Source: Apirhabdus apintestini
GTDB lineage: Bacteria > Pseudomonadota > Gammaproteobacteria > Enterobacterales > Enterobacteriaceae
Reading direction: 5' to 3'
Assembly: GCA_033977085.1 (NCBI GenBank)
Contig: CP138906.1
Location: 4,340,001 to 4,404,000 of the forward strand
DNA length: 64,000 nucleotides
Shown here in pieces: positions 54,748 to 64,000 of this stretch; position 1 is the first letter of the stretch; the number at the start of each line of letters is the position of its first letter. The notes beneath the pieces are model-generated. The model ran no database searches, was not told the origin of the DNA, and saw only the letters and a list, made by a program, of their open reading frames with translations. The position numbers were made by a program, and so were the translations under genes.

Positions 54748-55278
54748 GTGTTCGATATTGGTTTTGGCGAACTGGTTCTGGTGTTTATCGTTGGCCTGAT
54801 AGTTCTAGGGCCACAGCGTCTTCCTGTAGCGGTAAAAACGGTGGCTGGATGGATCCGGGCGCTGCGCTCGCTGGCAACCACGGTGCAAAATGAGCTTAGC
54901 CAGGAACTTAAATTGCAGGAGCTTCAGGACAGCCTGAAAAAGGTTGAAAAAGCGAGCCTGAATAATCTTTCGCCTGAACTGAAGTCGTCGATGGACGAGC
55001 TACGTCAGGCAGCCGAGGCAATGAAGCGCTCTTATACGGCGAACGATCCGGAAAAAGAGAGTGACGAAGCGCATACAATACACAACCCGCTTGTAGAAGA
55101 GCCTCAGGGCGCGACGCCCGCTCAGGCTGCTCATCAGGTGAGCGCACCTCAGCAAGTTCCGGGCGATGGCGCAGTGGATGCGCCTGTGCAAGTAAAGGCG
55201 GATAGCGTCGCTGAAAATACCACGCAGGCAATGAGTCCATCGCCTGAATCAACTCATTCTCCAGATAGTAAATCCTGA
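54748..55278 (+). CDS. tatB: Twin-arginine translocase subunit TatB
   Basis: Intact, 176 residues (E. coli 171). N-terminal helix FDIGFGELVLVFIVGLIVLG with the conserved Glu, amphipathic helix, then a long polar cytoplasmic tail. It binds twin-arginine signal peptides with TatC. GTG start three bases after the tatA natural stop. Confidence 0.95.
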   Translation: MFDIGFGELVLVFIVGLIVLGPQRLPVAVKTVAGWIRALRSLATTVQNELSQELKLQELQDSLKKVEKASLNNLSPELKSSMDELRQAAEAMKRSYTANDPEKESDEAHTIHNPLVEEPQGATPAQAAHQVSAPQQVPGDGAVDAPVQVKADSVAENTTQAMSPSPESTHSPDSKS

Positions 55279-55280
55279 AC

Positions 55281-56090
55281 ATGGCCGTTGAAGATACTCA
55301 ACCACTAATCAGCCATTTAATTGAGCTCGCGAAAACGACTGTTAAACTGCATCATCGCCATATTGCTCATCTTTTTGGCGCTGGTTTATTTTGCAAATGA
55401 TATTTATCAGTTGGTTGCGGCACCGTTGATTTCTCAGATGCCGCTTGGCTCAACGATGATTGCGACCGATGTTGCATCGCCTTTTTCACGCCGATTAAAT
55501 TAACGATTATGGTGTCAGTCATTTTGTCGGCACCGGTTATTTTGTATCAGGTATGGGCGTTCGTTGCGCCGGCGCTTTATCGGCACGAACGTCGGCTTAT
55601 CGTGCCGCTGTTGGTATCCAGTACTCTGCTATTTTATATCGGCATGGCATTTGCCTATTTTGTCGTCTTCCCGCTGGCATTCGGTTTTTTGACTAAAACG
55701 GCTCCCGCAGGCGTTACCATCTCAACTGACATTACCAATTATCTTGATTTTGTCATGGCGCTATTTATGGCGTTCGGCGTTTCTTTCGAAGTGCCGGTAG
55801 CGATTGTTTTGCTGTGCTGGATGGGAGTGACGACTCCGGAAGATTTAAAGAAAAAACGTCCATATGTGTTGGTTGGCGCGTTTGTTGTCGGCATGCTGTT
55901 AACGCCTCCGGATGTGTTTTCACAAACGCTGCTGGCTGTACCAATGTATTTTCTGTTTGAGGTTGGGGTTTTCTTCTCCCGCTTCTATGTCGGTAAGCGG
56001 CGTAAGCCAGATGATGAAGATTCGAATGGAGAAAACGATGCGGAAAATGCCGCGTCCTCAGCGGAAACTTCCGTTACGCCTAAAGAATAA
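55281..56090 (+). pseudogene. tatC: Twin-arginine translocase subunit TatC, two frame breaks
   Basis: Six-helix receptor for Tat signal peptides. It starts MAVEDTQPLISHLIEL. An inserted C at 55323-55329 (GAGCTCG) breaks frame at the conserved RKR. A T run near 55485-55489 has five T where six give SPFFTPIK. The remainder carries all later helices (LYRHERRLIVPLL; YVLVGAFVVGMLLTPPDVFS). The changes cancel, so repaired length is 269 residues (E. coli 258). Confidence 0.93.
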
Positions 56091-56107
56091 CGTTATCTTT
56101 CTAGAAC

Positions 56108-56141
56108 AAATGCCGGTCAGTGAAAATTGACCGGCATTTTT
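56108..56141 (+). terminator. Terminator of the ubiE-tatC operon
   Basis: Perfect 12-bp stem AAATGCCGGTCA / TGACCGGCATTT with an 8-base loop and a T tract, 17 bases after tatC. Confidence 0.9.
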
Positions 56142-56151
56142 GTTGCCAACT

Positions 56152-56200
56152 GAAAAACACGTCCTATGGGCCTGGTCATCAACGGGTTTTGGCTCTGCCT
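56152..56200. repeat. Dispersed repeat, copy B
   Basis: Diverged copy of 35579-35628: GAAAAACACGTCCTATGGG, then GGTTTTGGCTCTGCCT conserved. The palindrome has decayed in this copy. It probably marks an old end of a small transposable element. Confidence 0.5.
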
Positions 56201-56765
56201 TGTTGTTTTGGGATTTAAATCTCACAAGACCTGGCAGAGACTTTTTTAAGGAATTTGGTATGCCCCACTAGGGCATCAAAGCAATGCCGCTTTCTATGAA
56301 GGCGGGTTTTTACGGCGGGCTGATCGGCCTGGTGATGGTAATTGCCTGTAACTGCGTATGCGGCTTTAGCGGCTGCCCTGGCAAGTTTATTATTGCTACT
56401 GGGGGATCTGTGGTGCCATCGCAAAAGGGCCAGAATTTTATCTGGCGGCCTGAGAATGCTTTTTCACTGGGTTCGCCATTATGGCGGCAAAGGCCAGAAA
56501 TCTTACCTTTTACGCACGCGTTTCTGTAGCTGCATCCTGCCCGGTGCCGCAGCGCCTGATAGACAATCTTTGGCGATAAATACCTTATTTAAGCCCAAAG
56601 AGTTGTATGCCGTGGGCTAAAGTGTCTCGTAATGAACTCTTATCGCTTTCGCGGGTAAGGCGTTGGGATAATCGACATTGTAACCGCGCGCAAGCAGGCC
56701 AGCGATGGTACTGCTGCTAATAAACCGGTTATCGGGTTTTGAAACATCACAATCCAGGAAAAAGA
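56201..56765. other. tatC-tatD spacer with an unrecognised hydrophobic stretch
   Basis: About 565 bases. On plus, 56284-56460 encodes hydrophobic residues in two overlapping frames (AGFYGGLIGLVMVIACN, then TAYAALAAALASLLLLLGDL followed by WCHRKR). This could be one small frameshifted membrane protein of two helices. I do not recognise a family, and E. coli has nothing here. The right third shows no coding signal. Confidence 0.35.
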
Positions 56766-57546
56766 ATGTTTGATATTGGGGTAAACCTGAGCAGTAAGCG
56801 GTTTGAAAACGACCGTGGGGAGGTGGTGATGCGTGCGCGTGAGGCGGGTGTGCGTGGCATGCTGCTAACGGGCACCAGTATAGATGAGAGCAAACAAGTT
56901 CTTTCACTGGCCCGCCGCTACCCTGATTGCTGGAGTACTGCGGGCGTACATCCGCACGACGCTGAAAATTGGACCGCAGGGTGCGTGGAGCAACTGGCGC
57001 TGCTGGCGGCGGAGCCGGAAGTGGTAGCGATTGGTGAATGCGGGTTAGATTTTAATCGAAATTTTTCTTCCCCGCAGGCGCAGGAACGGGCCTTTAGCGC
57101 GCAGTTAGCACTGGCTGCGGAGCTGTCACTGCCGGTATTTCTTCACTGCCGCGATGCTCATGAGCGCTTTATTGCTTTACTGGACCCTTGGTTAGATAAA
57201 CTGCCAGGCGCCGTATTACACTGTTTTACTGGCAAAAAGTTGAGGCCACGGCGTGTTTAGAACGGGGCCTTTACCTTGGTATTACCGGGTGGATATGCGA
57301 TGAAAGGCGCGGCCAACAATTAAGCGCACTACTGCCTGAGATTCCGCGACAGCGATTAATGCTGGAAACCGATGCGCCGTGGTTAATACCGCGTGACCTT
57401 CGTCCTCAGCCTGCAGAGAAACGTAATGAGCCTGCTTTTTGGCACATATTCTGGAGCAGGCTGCACTTCGGCGAGGAGAAACGAGAGATGCTTTGGAGCA
57501 GGCAACGGATGAAAATGTCAGGCGCTTATTCAGTATCGAATTTTAA
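56766..57546 (+). pseudogene. tatD: TatD-family DNase, two frameshifts
   Basis: Metal-dependent 3'-5' exonuclease of the TIM-barrel amidohydrolase fold, linked in E. coli to oxidative DNA repair rather than Tat export. Motifs: STAGVHPHD, GECGLDFNRNFS, FLHCRDAHERF, and LETDAPWLIPRD in the second frame. An A run near 57234 has five A for six, and a T run near 57437 has five T for six. The natural end is RRLFSIEF with stop 57544-57546. Repaired length is 260 residues, as in E. coli. Confidence 0.92.
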
Positions 57547-57552
57547 ATGCTA

Positions 57553-58041
57553 TCAGAGTTTCTGAAAGTCAGTATTTTTTACGCTCTGAACCACTTGTCG
57601 GTTAAGCAGATTTAACAGCAGCATGGAACGCATTTCGCCATCAGGTTCAGTAAATATTGCCTGCAGCCCTTCAAAGGCCCCTTCGGTGATAATGACGCTA
57701 TCGCCGGGCCACGGTGTATGAGGGTCGACAATCTCTTCCTGTTGATAATGTGTAATCTGATGAATAACTTTCTCTGGTATCGTGGCAGGCAGTGCGCCGA
57801 AACGCACAAAATGACTAACTCCCCGGGTCGAATTGATCGTGGTGGTATGAATATCCTCCGGATCAAATTTGACAAACAGGTAGTTGGGAAACAGCGGCTC
57901 GCTGACTTCACCGCGCTTTCCCCGGACCATTTTCTCAAGCGTAATCATTGGTGTCAGGCAGTCGACAGACTGGCGCTCCAGATGCTCTTTCGCTCGCAGC
58001 AATTGACCTCGTTTGCAGTAAAGTAGATACCAGGATTGCAT
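57553..58041 (-). CDS. rfaH: Transcription antiterminator RfaH
   Basis: Intact, 162 residues as in E. coli. NusG paralogue recruited at ops sites to prevent termination in LPS, capsule and haemolysin operons. N-terminal NGN domain (SWYLLYCKRGQLLRAKEHLE) and C-terminal fold-switching KOW domain are present. It is convergent with tatD and six bases from it. Confidence 0.96.
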   Translation of the reverse strand: MQSWYLLYCKRGQLLRAKEHLERQSVDCLTPMITLEKMVRGKRGEVSEPLFPNYLFVKFDPEDIHTTTINSTRGVSHFVRFGALPATIPEKVIHQITHYQQEEIVDPHTPWPGDSVIITEGAFEGLQAIFTEPDGEMRSMLLLNLLNRQVVQSVKNTDFQKL

Positions 58042-58226
58042 AATAACTCTTCTTAACTTGCCAGGCGCGCAAGCATAGCAAAACGCCCCTTAGAGTGATA
58101 GTTAAGACCATAATACTTCGCCGGGCAACATCATTATCTCATCGCATCACGCTTATTAACGAAACTACAGCAAGGGGCCGGTGAAGGCCGTATAATACGC
58201 CACCTGACCAGACGCAAAAGTGACTT

Positions 58227-59695
58227 ATGAAATATCACGACTTACGCGAATTTATCACGCTGCTGGAGCAGCAAGGGGAGCTAAAACGCATTGCGTTGCC
58301 GGTTGACCCTCATCTGGAAATGACCGAGATAGCCGATCGCACACTGCGAGCCGGTGGGCCGGCCCTTCTGTTTGAAAATCCCAAAGGTTATCGCATGCCC
58401 GTATTGTGTAACCTGTTTGGCACGCCGCGTCGGGTTGCGTTAGGTATGGGGCAAGAGGACGTTACCGCGCTGCGCGAGGTAGGTAAACTACTGGCGTTTC
58501 TCAAAGAGCCGGAGCCGCCAAAAGGGTTTCGCGATTTAGTTGATAAGCTGCCGCAATTTAAGCAAGTATTGAATATGCCGACAAAGCGCCTGCGGAGCGC
58601 GCCGTGTCAGCAGCGGATTTTAGAAGGAGATGCGGTCGATCTCACGCATATTCCCATAATGCAATGCTGGCCGGGCGATGCGGCACCGTTAATCACTTGG
58701 GGGCTGACAGTGACCCGGGGGCCGCATAAAGAGCGGCAAAATCTCGGTATCTACCGCCTGCAGCAACTGGGCAAAAACAAATTGATTATGCGCTGGCTGT
58801 CTCATCGCGGCGGCGCGCTGGATTATCAAGAGTGGTGTGCTGCTCATCCGGGAGAACGTTTTCCTGTCTCTGTCGCTTTAGGCGCCGATCCTGCAACTCT
58901 TTTGGCGGCGGTAACTCCGGTGCCGGATACGCTGTCGGAATATGCGTTCGCGGGCCTACTGCGCGGCACTAAAAGCGAAGTGGTGAAATGCCTTTCGAAC
59001 GATCTGGAAGTACCGGCCAGTGCGGAAATCATCCTCGAAGGTTATATTGAGCCCGGCGAAACGGCGCCTGAGGGGCCCTATGGCGACCATACCGGATACT
59101 ATAACGAAGTGGATAATTTCCCGGTATTCACGGTGACGCATATCACGGAGCGAGATGATGCGATTTATCATTCTACTTATACCGGGCGCCCGCCGGATGA
59201 GCCCGCGGTTTTAGGCGTTGCGCTGAATGAAGTGTTCGTGCCGATACTGCAAAAACAGTTCCCGGAAATCGTCGATTTTTATCTGCCGCCGGAAGGATGT
59301 TCATACCGTCTGGCGGTTGTCACCATAAAAAACAGTATGCCGGACATGCTAAGCGCGTCATGATGGGCGTTTGGTCCTTTTTGCGTCAGTTTATGTATAC
59401 CAAATTCGTTATCGTATGCGACGATGACGTAAACGCGCGTGACTGGAATGATGTTATTTGGGCTATCACTACGCGTATGGATCCTGCGCGCGACACCGTT
59501 TTGGTGGAAAATACGCCCATTGATTATCTGGATTTCGCCTCACCGGTTTCCGGCCTCGGTTCCAAAATGGGTATGGATGCCACCAACAAATGGCCGGGTG
59601 AAACGAACCGTGAATGGGGGCGCCCAATTCGTAAAGACGCGCAGGTAACGGCGCGTATTGATGCGATATGGGATGAACTGGCCATTTTTAAATAA
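58227..59695 (+). pseudogene. ubiD: 3-octaprenyl-4-hydroxybenzoate decarboxylase UbiD, frameshifted
   Basis: Prenylated-FMN-dependent decarboxylase of ubiquinone synthesis. Family blocks: DLREFITLLEQQGELKRI, metal/cofactor region NLGIYRLQQLGKNKLIMRW, and catalytic EGPYGDHTGYYN (E, D, H). An A run near 59328-59333 has six A where seven give TIKKQYAGHAKRVMMGVW. The C-terminal part is complete to AIFK. Repaired length is 489 residues (E. coli 497). Confidence 0.93.
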
Positions 59696-59701
59696 GTAGA
59701 G

Positions 59702-59721
59702 GCCGGCGCCCGGGCGCCGGC
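59702..59721. repeat. Perfect 20-bp GC palindrome between ubiD and fre
   Basis: GCCGGCGCCCGGGCGCCGGC is its own reverse complement. In RNA it would form a 7-8 bp stem with a tight loop, six bases after the ubiD stop. It may be a processing or attenuation hairpin within the ubiD-fre transcript. Confidence 0.5.
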
Positions 59722-59758
59722 GCGCAATTTGCACTCATGACCCGATTAGAGGGAGCGC

Positions 59759-60462
59759 ATGACAATACTAAGCTGTAAAGTGACATCGGTGGACGCAATT
59801 ACTGATACGGTTTATCGGGTTCGGCTCGTTCCTGAAACCCCGTGCGCTTTTCGTGCCGGTCAATATTTAATGGTTGTTATGGATGAGCGTGATAAGCGCC
59901 CTTTTTCCATGGCATCTACGCCTTTTGAGTCAAAGCATATTGAACTGCATATCGGCGCATCGGAACTGAATCTCTACGCGATGGCTGTGATGGACAGGGT
60001 TCTACAGCAAAATGAAATCCTGGTAGATATGCCGCACGGCGAGGCATGGCTGCGTGAGGATGATGAAACGCGTCCACTGATTTTGATTGCCGGTGGAACG
60101 GGCTTCTCGTATGTTCGCTCAATTTTGCTGACCGCGCTGGAGCGAAATCCACAGCGGGATATCGCCGTTTACTGGGGCGGTCGTGAGGCGCAGCATTTGT
60201 ACGACCTGAGCGAGCCGGAAGCTTTAACCGTGAATCATCCGCAGATGCGGCTGGAGGCGGTGGTCGAGCAGCCGCCGGAGGAGTGGCGTGGGCGTACAGG
60301 TACCGTGCTGACCGCGGTACTTCAGGATTATGGTTCGCTGGCCGATTATGACATTTATATTGCGGGGCGTTTTGAGATGGCAAAGATTGCCCGCGAGCTT
60401 TTTGTCATGAGCGTGATGCGCGTGAAGATCGTATGTTTGGCGACGCATTTACGTTTATTTAA
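59759..60462 (+). pseudogene. fre: NAD(P)H-flavin reductase Fre, C-terminal frameshift
   Basis: Reduces riboflavin and FMN using NAD(P)H. Flavin-binding KRPFSMASTP and nucleotide-binding IAGGTGFSYVRSIL are present. A T run near 60400-60404 has five T where six give LFCHERDARED and the natural end FGDAFTFI with TAA at 60460-60462. As written, translation runs on to 60577 with unrelated residues. Repaired length is 234 residues (E. coli 233). Nearly the whole enzyme is encoded before the break. Confidence 0.92.
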
Positions 60463-60671
60463 TGCGGCTGGTTTCAGTGCTGGGGGCTGGCTGGTAATTA
60501 TCTATATAGCGGCGCTCCGTGTTTGCGCCTTTGATAGAACATCCCCCAAATCACATTGGGCTAATGCGGCTTCGTAAAGATGATATTGCGCCACGGCAAT
60601 TGCAATCGCCATGGCGCTGTTGGCGCAGCCGTTAAGCTACGGCTGCGGGCCTCTCCGGCTATAACGACGTA

Positions 60672-61834
60672 CTATATACGCTCCAGTACGGTGGCAATTC
60701 CCTGGCCTAAGCCGATGCACATCGTCGCGAGTCCAAACTGAGCGTCCTTGCGCTCCATCAGGTTAATCAGCGTCGTGCTAATACGCGCGCCGGAACAGCC
60801 GAGAGGATGGCCTAGCGCGATGGCGCCACCGTTGAGATTAATTTTCTGATCAAGCTGCTCCATTAAACCGAGATCGCGGATACACGGTAAAATCTGAGCG
60901 GCAAATGCTTCATTCATTTCAAAGAGATCGATATCGCTGGCGGATAGCCCGGCTTTCTTTAGCGCTAGTTTTGATGCAGGCACAGGTCCATATCCCATGA
61001 TTGAAGGATCGCAGCCGACTACCGGCATTGAGCGTACGCGGGCGCGAGGCTGGCAGCCTAATTCTCGCGCATGGCTTTCACTCATGAGTAATAGGGCAGC
61101 CGCACCATCAGAAAGTGCTGAAGAGCTACCCGCCGTCACGGTTCCGTTAACCGGATCGAATGCAGGGCGCAGCGTCGATAATGTTTCAGTCGTGGTTTCG
61201 GGGCGAATAACTTCGTCATAATCGAATAATGTGGGTACCCCATCGGGGTTATGACCGCCGGTTGGGATTATTTCATTATCAAAAGCGCCGGATTGAGTGG
61301 CAGCCAGGCGCGCGCATGGGAGCGTGCTGCAAAGCTATCCTGCATTTCCCGGGTAATACTGTGCAAACGCGCGAGCATCTCTGCCGTAAGGCCCATCATT
61401 GCCGCTGCTTTGGCGACGTGGCGACCCATCCCAGGGTGAAAGTCAGCGCCGTGGGTCATGGGAACGTGCCCCATATGCTCCACGCCGCCCACCAGGCAGA
61501 CCTGCGCATCACCGGTCATGATCGTGCGGGAGGCATCATGTAGCGCCTGCATAGAGGAACCGCACAGGCGGTTCACGGTCGTCGCGGGTACGGAGTGCGG
61601 AATTTCTGCCAGCAGCGCGGCGTTGCGCGCGATATTAAACCCCTGCTCCAGCGTTTGCTGAACGCAGCCCCAGTAGATATCGTCAATTTCACTGGCCTGA
61701 AGTGCCGGGTTACGCATTATCAGGCTGCGCATGAGATGAGCAGAAAGATCTTCTGCGCGCACTTGGCGAAATGCACCGCCTTTTGAGCGGCCCATTGGGG
61801 TACGAATTGCATCGACAATGACAACCTGTTCCAT
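60672..61834 (-). pseudogene. fadA: 3-ketoacyl-CoA thiolase FadA, frameshifted
   Basis: Beta subunit of the fatty-acid oxidation complex; last step of beta-oxidation. Active-site Cys in VNRLCGSSMQALHDA, His in NLNGGAIALGHPLGCSG, and the C-terminal MCIGLGQG Cys. One G is missing near 61301 (TGG-GCT in SHARAWAATQSG). Repaired length is 387 residues, equal to E. coli. It starts nine bases after the fadB stop, giving the usual fadBA operon order on the minus strand. Confidence 0.94.
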
Positions 61835-61843
61835 TGTATCTCC

Positions 61844-62615
61844 TTAAGCCGTCTTCAGTTCGCCAGGCGCTCGGGCTGGTTCAACCACAGGGTAATATGT
61901 TTCGTTACGGCGTGCTTTTTGGCATAAACCTTCCGGTGCTTCATAAAGTGGCCCCAGATGCTGATAACGCTGCGCCATTTCGATATAGGCCGCGCTGCCA
62001 AGCGTATCCAGCCAGCGAAATGCACCGCCGCGAAAAGGAGGAAAACCAAGCCCGTAAACTAGCGCGATGTCCGCTTCCGCCGGGCTGGCAATAATGCCTT
62101 CTTCAAGGCAACGCACTACCTCATTCACCATCGGGATCATCATGCGCGCAATAATTTCATCATCACTGAAAGCGCGCGCCGGTTGGCTGATATCGGCTAA
62201 CAGAGCGTCGACGGCCCCGTCATTCTCTTTTTTGGTTTCCCTTTGCTGTCTTCTTTATAGCGCCAAAATCCTAGGCCATTTTTCTGGCCGAACCGGCTGG
62301 CGTTAAAAAGCGCATCCACGGCGTCTCGATACGTTTTTGCATGCGCTGGGGGAACCCGCTGGCCATCACCGCCTGAGCGTGGTGCGCCGTATCAATACCG
62401 ACGACGTCCAGTAAATAAGCTGGGCCCATGGGCCAGCCAAACTGCTTCTCCATCACTCTGTCTATGTTGCGGAAGTCGGCGCCATCGCGCAGTAATTGAC
62501 TAAAGCCGGAAAAATAGGGAAACAGAACGCGGTTAACAAAAAATCCCGGGCAGTCATTTACCACGATAGGCGTTTTACCCATTTTGCTGGCCCAGGCGAC
62601 GATCTTGGCGATAGT
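61844..62615 (-). pseudogene. fadB: Fatty-acid oxidation complex alpha subunit FadB, 3' part, interrupted by IS21
   Basis: Only the C-terminal third (about 257 codons of an expected 729) lies here, from IAKIVAWASKMGKTPIVVND to the end APGELKTA. This covers the 3-hydroxyacyl-CoA dehydrogenase domain's NDCPGFFVNR and both C-terminal helical domains. IS21 copy 3 cuts it at 62616; the hydratase/isomerase half should lie beyond the IS, outside the window. Two further deletions: A5 for A6 near 62333 and A6 for A7 near 62230. Confidence 0.93.
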
Positions 62616-62701
62616 TGTTACCAACGGTGCAAAACTGATCCACCCCAGCGGTTGAAAACTGATCCAGGGGTTAATCTGCTCCTCTGAATACAGGGGAGCT
62701 T

Positions 62702-63720
<1,019 letters not shown>

Positions 63721-63724
<4 letters not shown>

Positions 63725-64000
63725 TGGTCGAACTACAACATCAACGGCTGATGGTGCTTGCTGAACAGCCCAGCTGGACAGCCTTATCGGCGCGGCGCCG
63801 GCACTGTCGCAACAGGCAGTGGATCAGGAATGGAGCTATATGGACTTCCTGGAGCACCTGCTACATGAGGAGAAACTGGCCCGGCATCAGCGTAAACAGG
63901 CGATGTACACGCGGATGGCAGCCTTCCCGGCGGTGAAGACGTTCGAGGAATACGACTTCACCTTCGCCACCGGCGCACCTCAGAAGCAAATCCAGTCGCT
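63721..64000 (+). pseudogene. istB: IstB of IS21 copy 3, 5' part only
   Basis: The start and N-terminal region (MMVELQHQRLMVLAEQ) are followed by the same CAGCC lesion seen in the other copies, then VDQEWSYMDFLEHLLHEE. The window ends before Walker A. Confidence 0.85.

Noticed and set aside
60463..60577. Extra C-terminal domain on Fre
   Set aside because: The residues follow a lost T. The natural stop at 60460-60462 matches the family end FGDAFTFI.

Overview
The window is a chromosomal segment from an enterobacterium (Enterobacterales). Gene content and order follow Escherichia coli closely in two blocks: tex-greB / ompR-envZ-pckA-hslO-hslR-igaA-nudE-mrcA-hofMNOPQ-aroK-aroB-damX-dam-rpe-gph-trpS, then pldA-recQ-rhtC-pldB-yigL-bioP-metR-metE-ysgA-udp-rmuC-ubiE-ubiJ-ubiB-tatABC-tatD-rfaH-ubiD-fre-fadA-fadB. 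Repeated near-identical IS21-family elements (IS100-like) and about two thirds of genes carrying reading-frame lesions suggest a recently host-restricted symbiont of the Sodalis type. That assignment is inference from gene content and decay pattern, not from a database match.

Layout. 1-1.1 kb: broken short-chain dehydrogenase. 1.4-7.8 kb: large AIDA-type autotransporter, split by IS21 copy 1. 8.6-12.7 kb: tex, broken greB and a broken class A beta-lactamase. 13-18.6 kb: ompR-envZ, pckA, hslO-hslR. 18.9-24.5 kb: igaA, nudE, mrcA. 24.6-28.1 kb: hofMNOPQ DNA-uptake cluster. 28.3-34.6 kb: aroK-aroB-damX-dam-rpe-gph-trpS. 34.7-35.6 kb: relic of an IS200/IS605-type element. 35.7-37.6 kb: IS21 copy 2, with no target duplication, at the junction of two synteny blocks that lie far apart in E. 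coli. 37.6-62.6 kb: the pldA-to-fadB block. IS21 copy 3 then interrupts fadB and runs off the window.

The most striking feature is the damage pattern. About 32 genes are broken, yet their codons are otherwise well conserved and repaired lengths match E. coli orthologs almost exactly (ubiB with seven indels gives 546 codons plus none missing; igaA, tatA, tatD and bioP also come out at or within one residue). Nearly all lesions are one-base deletions in homopolymers of four or more. The exceptions cluster at AGCTG motifs, mostly as one-base insertions giving AGCTCG or AGCCTG. The same lesions recur in every copy of the IS. Either this is a real mutational spectrum (dam is itself broken, which would disable mismatch-repair strand choice), or it is a consensus error of a long-read assembly, with AGCT-containing sites perhaps carrying a DNA modification. 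I consider the artefact reading at least as likely as biological decay, so pseudogene calls here mean frame-broken as given.

Taken at face value, the cell keeps osmotic two-component signalling (ompR-envZ), Hsp33/Hsp15, Rpe, TrpS, RecQ, Tex, UbiE/UbiJ, TatB, MetR, YigL and RfaH. It loses shikimate synthesis (aroK, aroB), gluconeogenic PEP carboxykinase, Tat export, ubiquinone assembly (ubiB, ubiD), methionine synthase MetE and fatty-acid beta-oxidation (fadA, fadB). Losing so many core functions together also makes wholesale real inactivation questionable.
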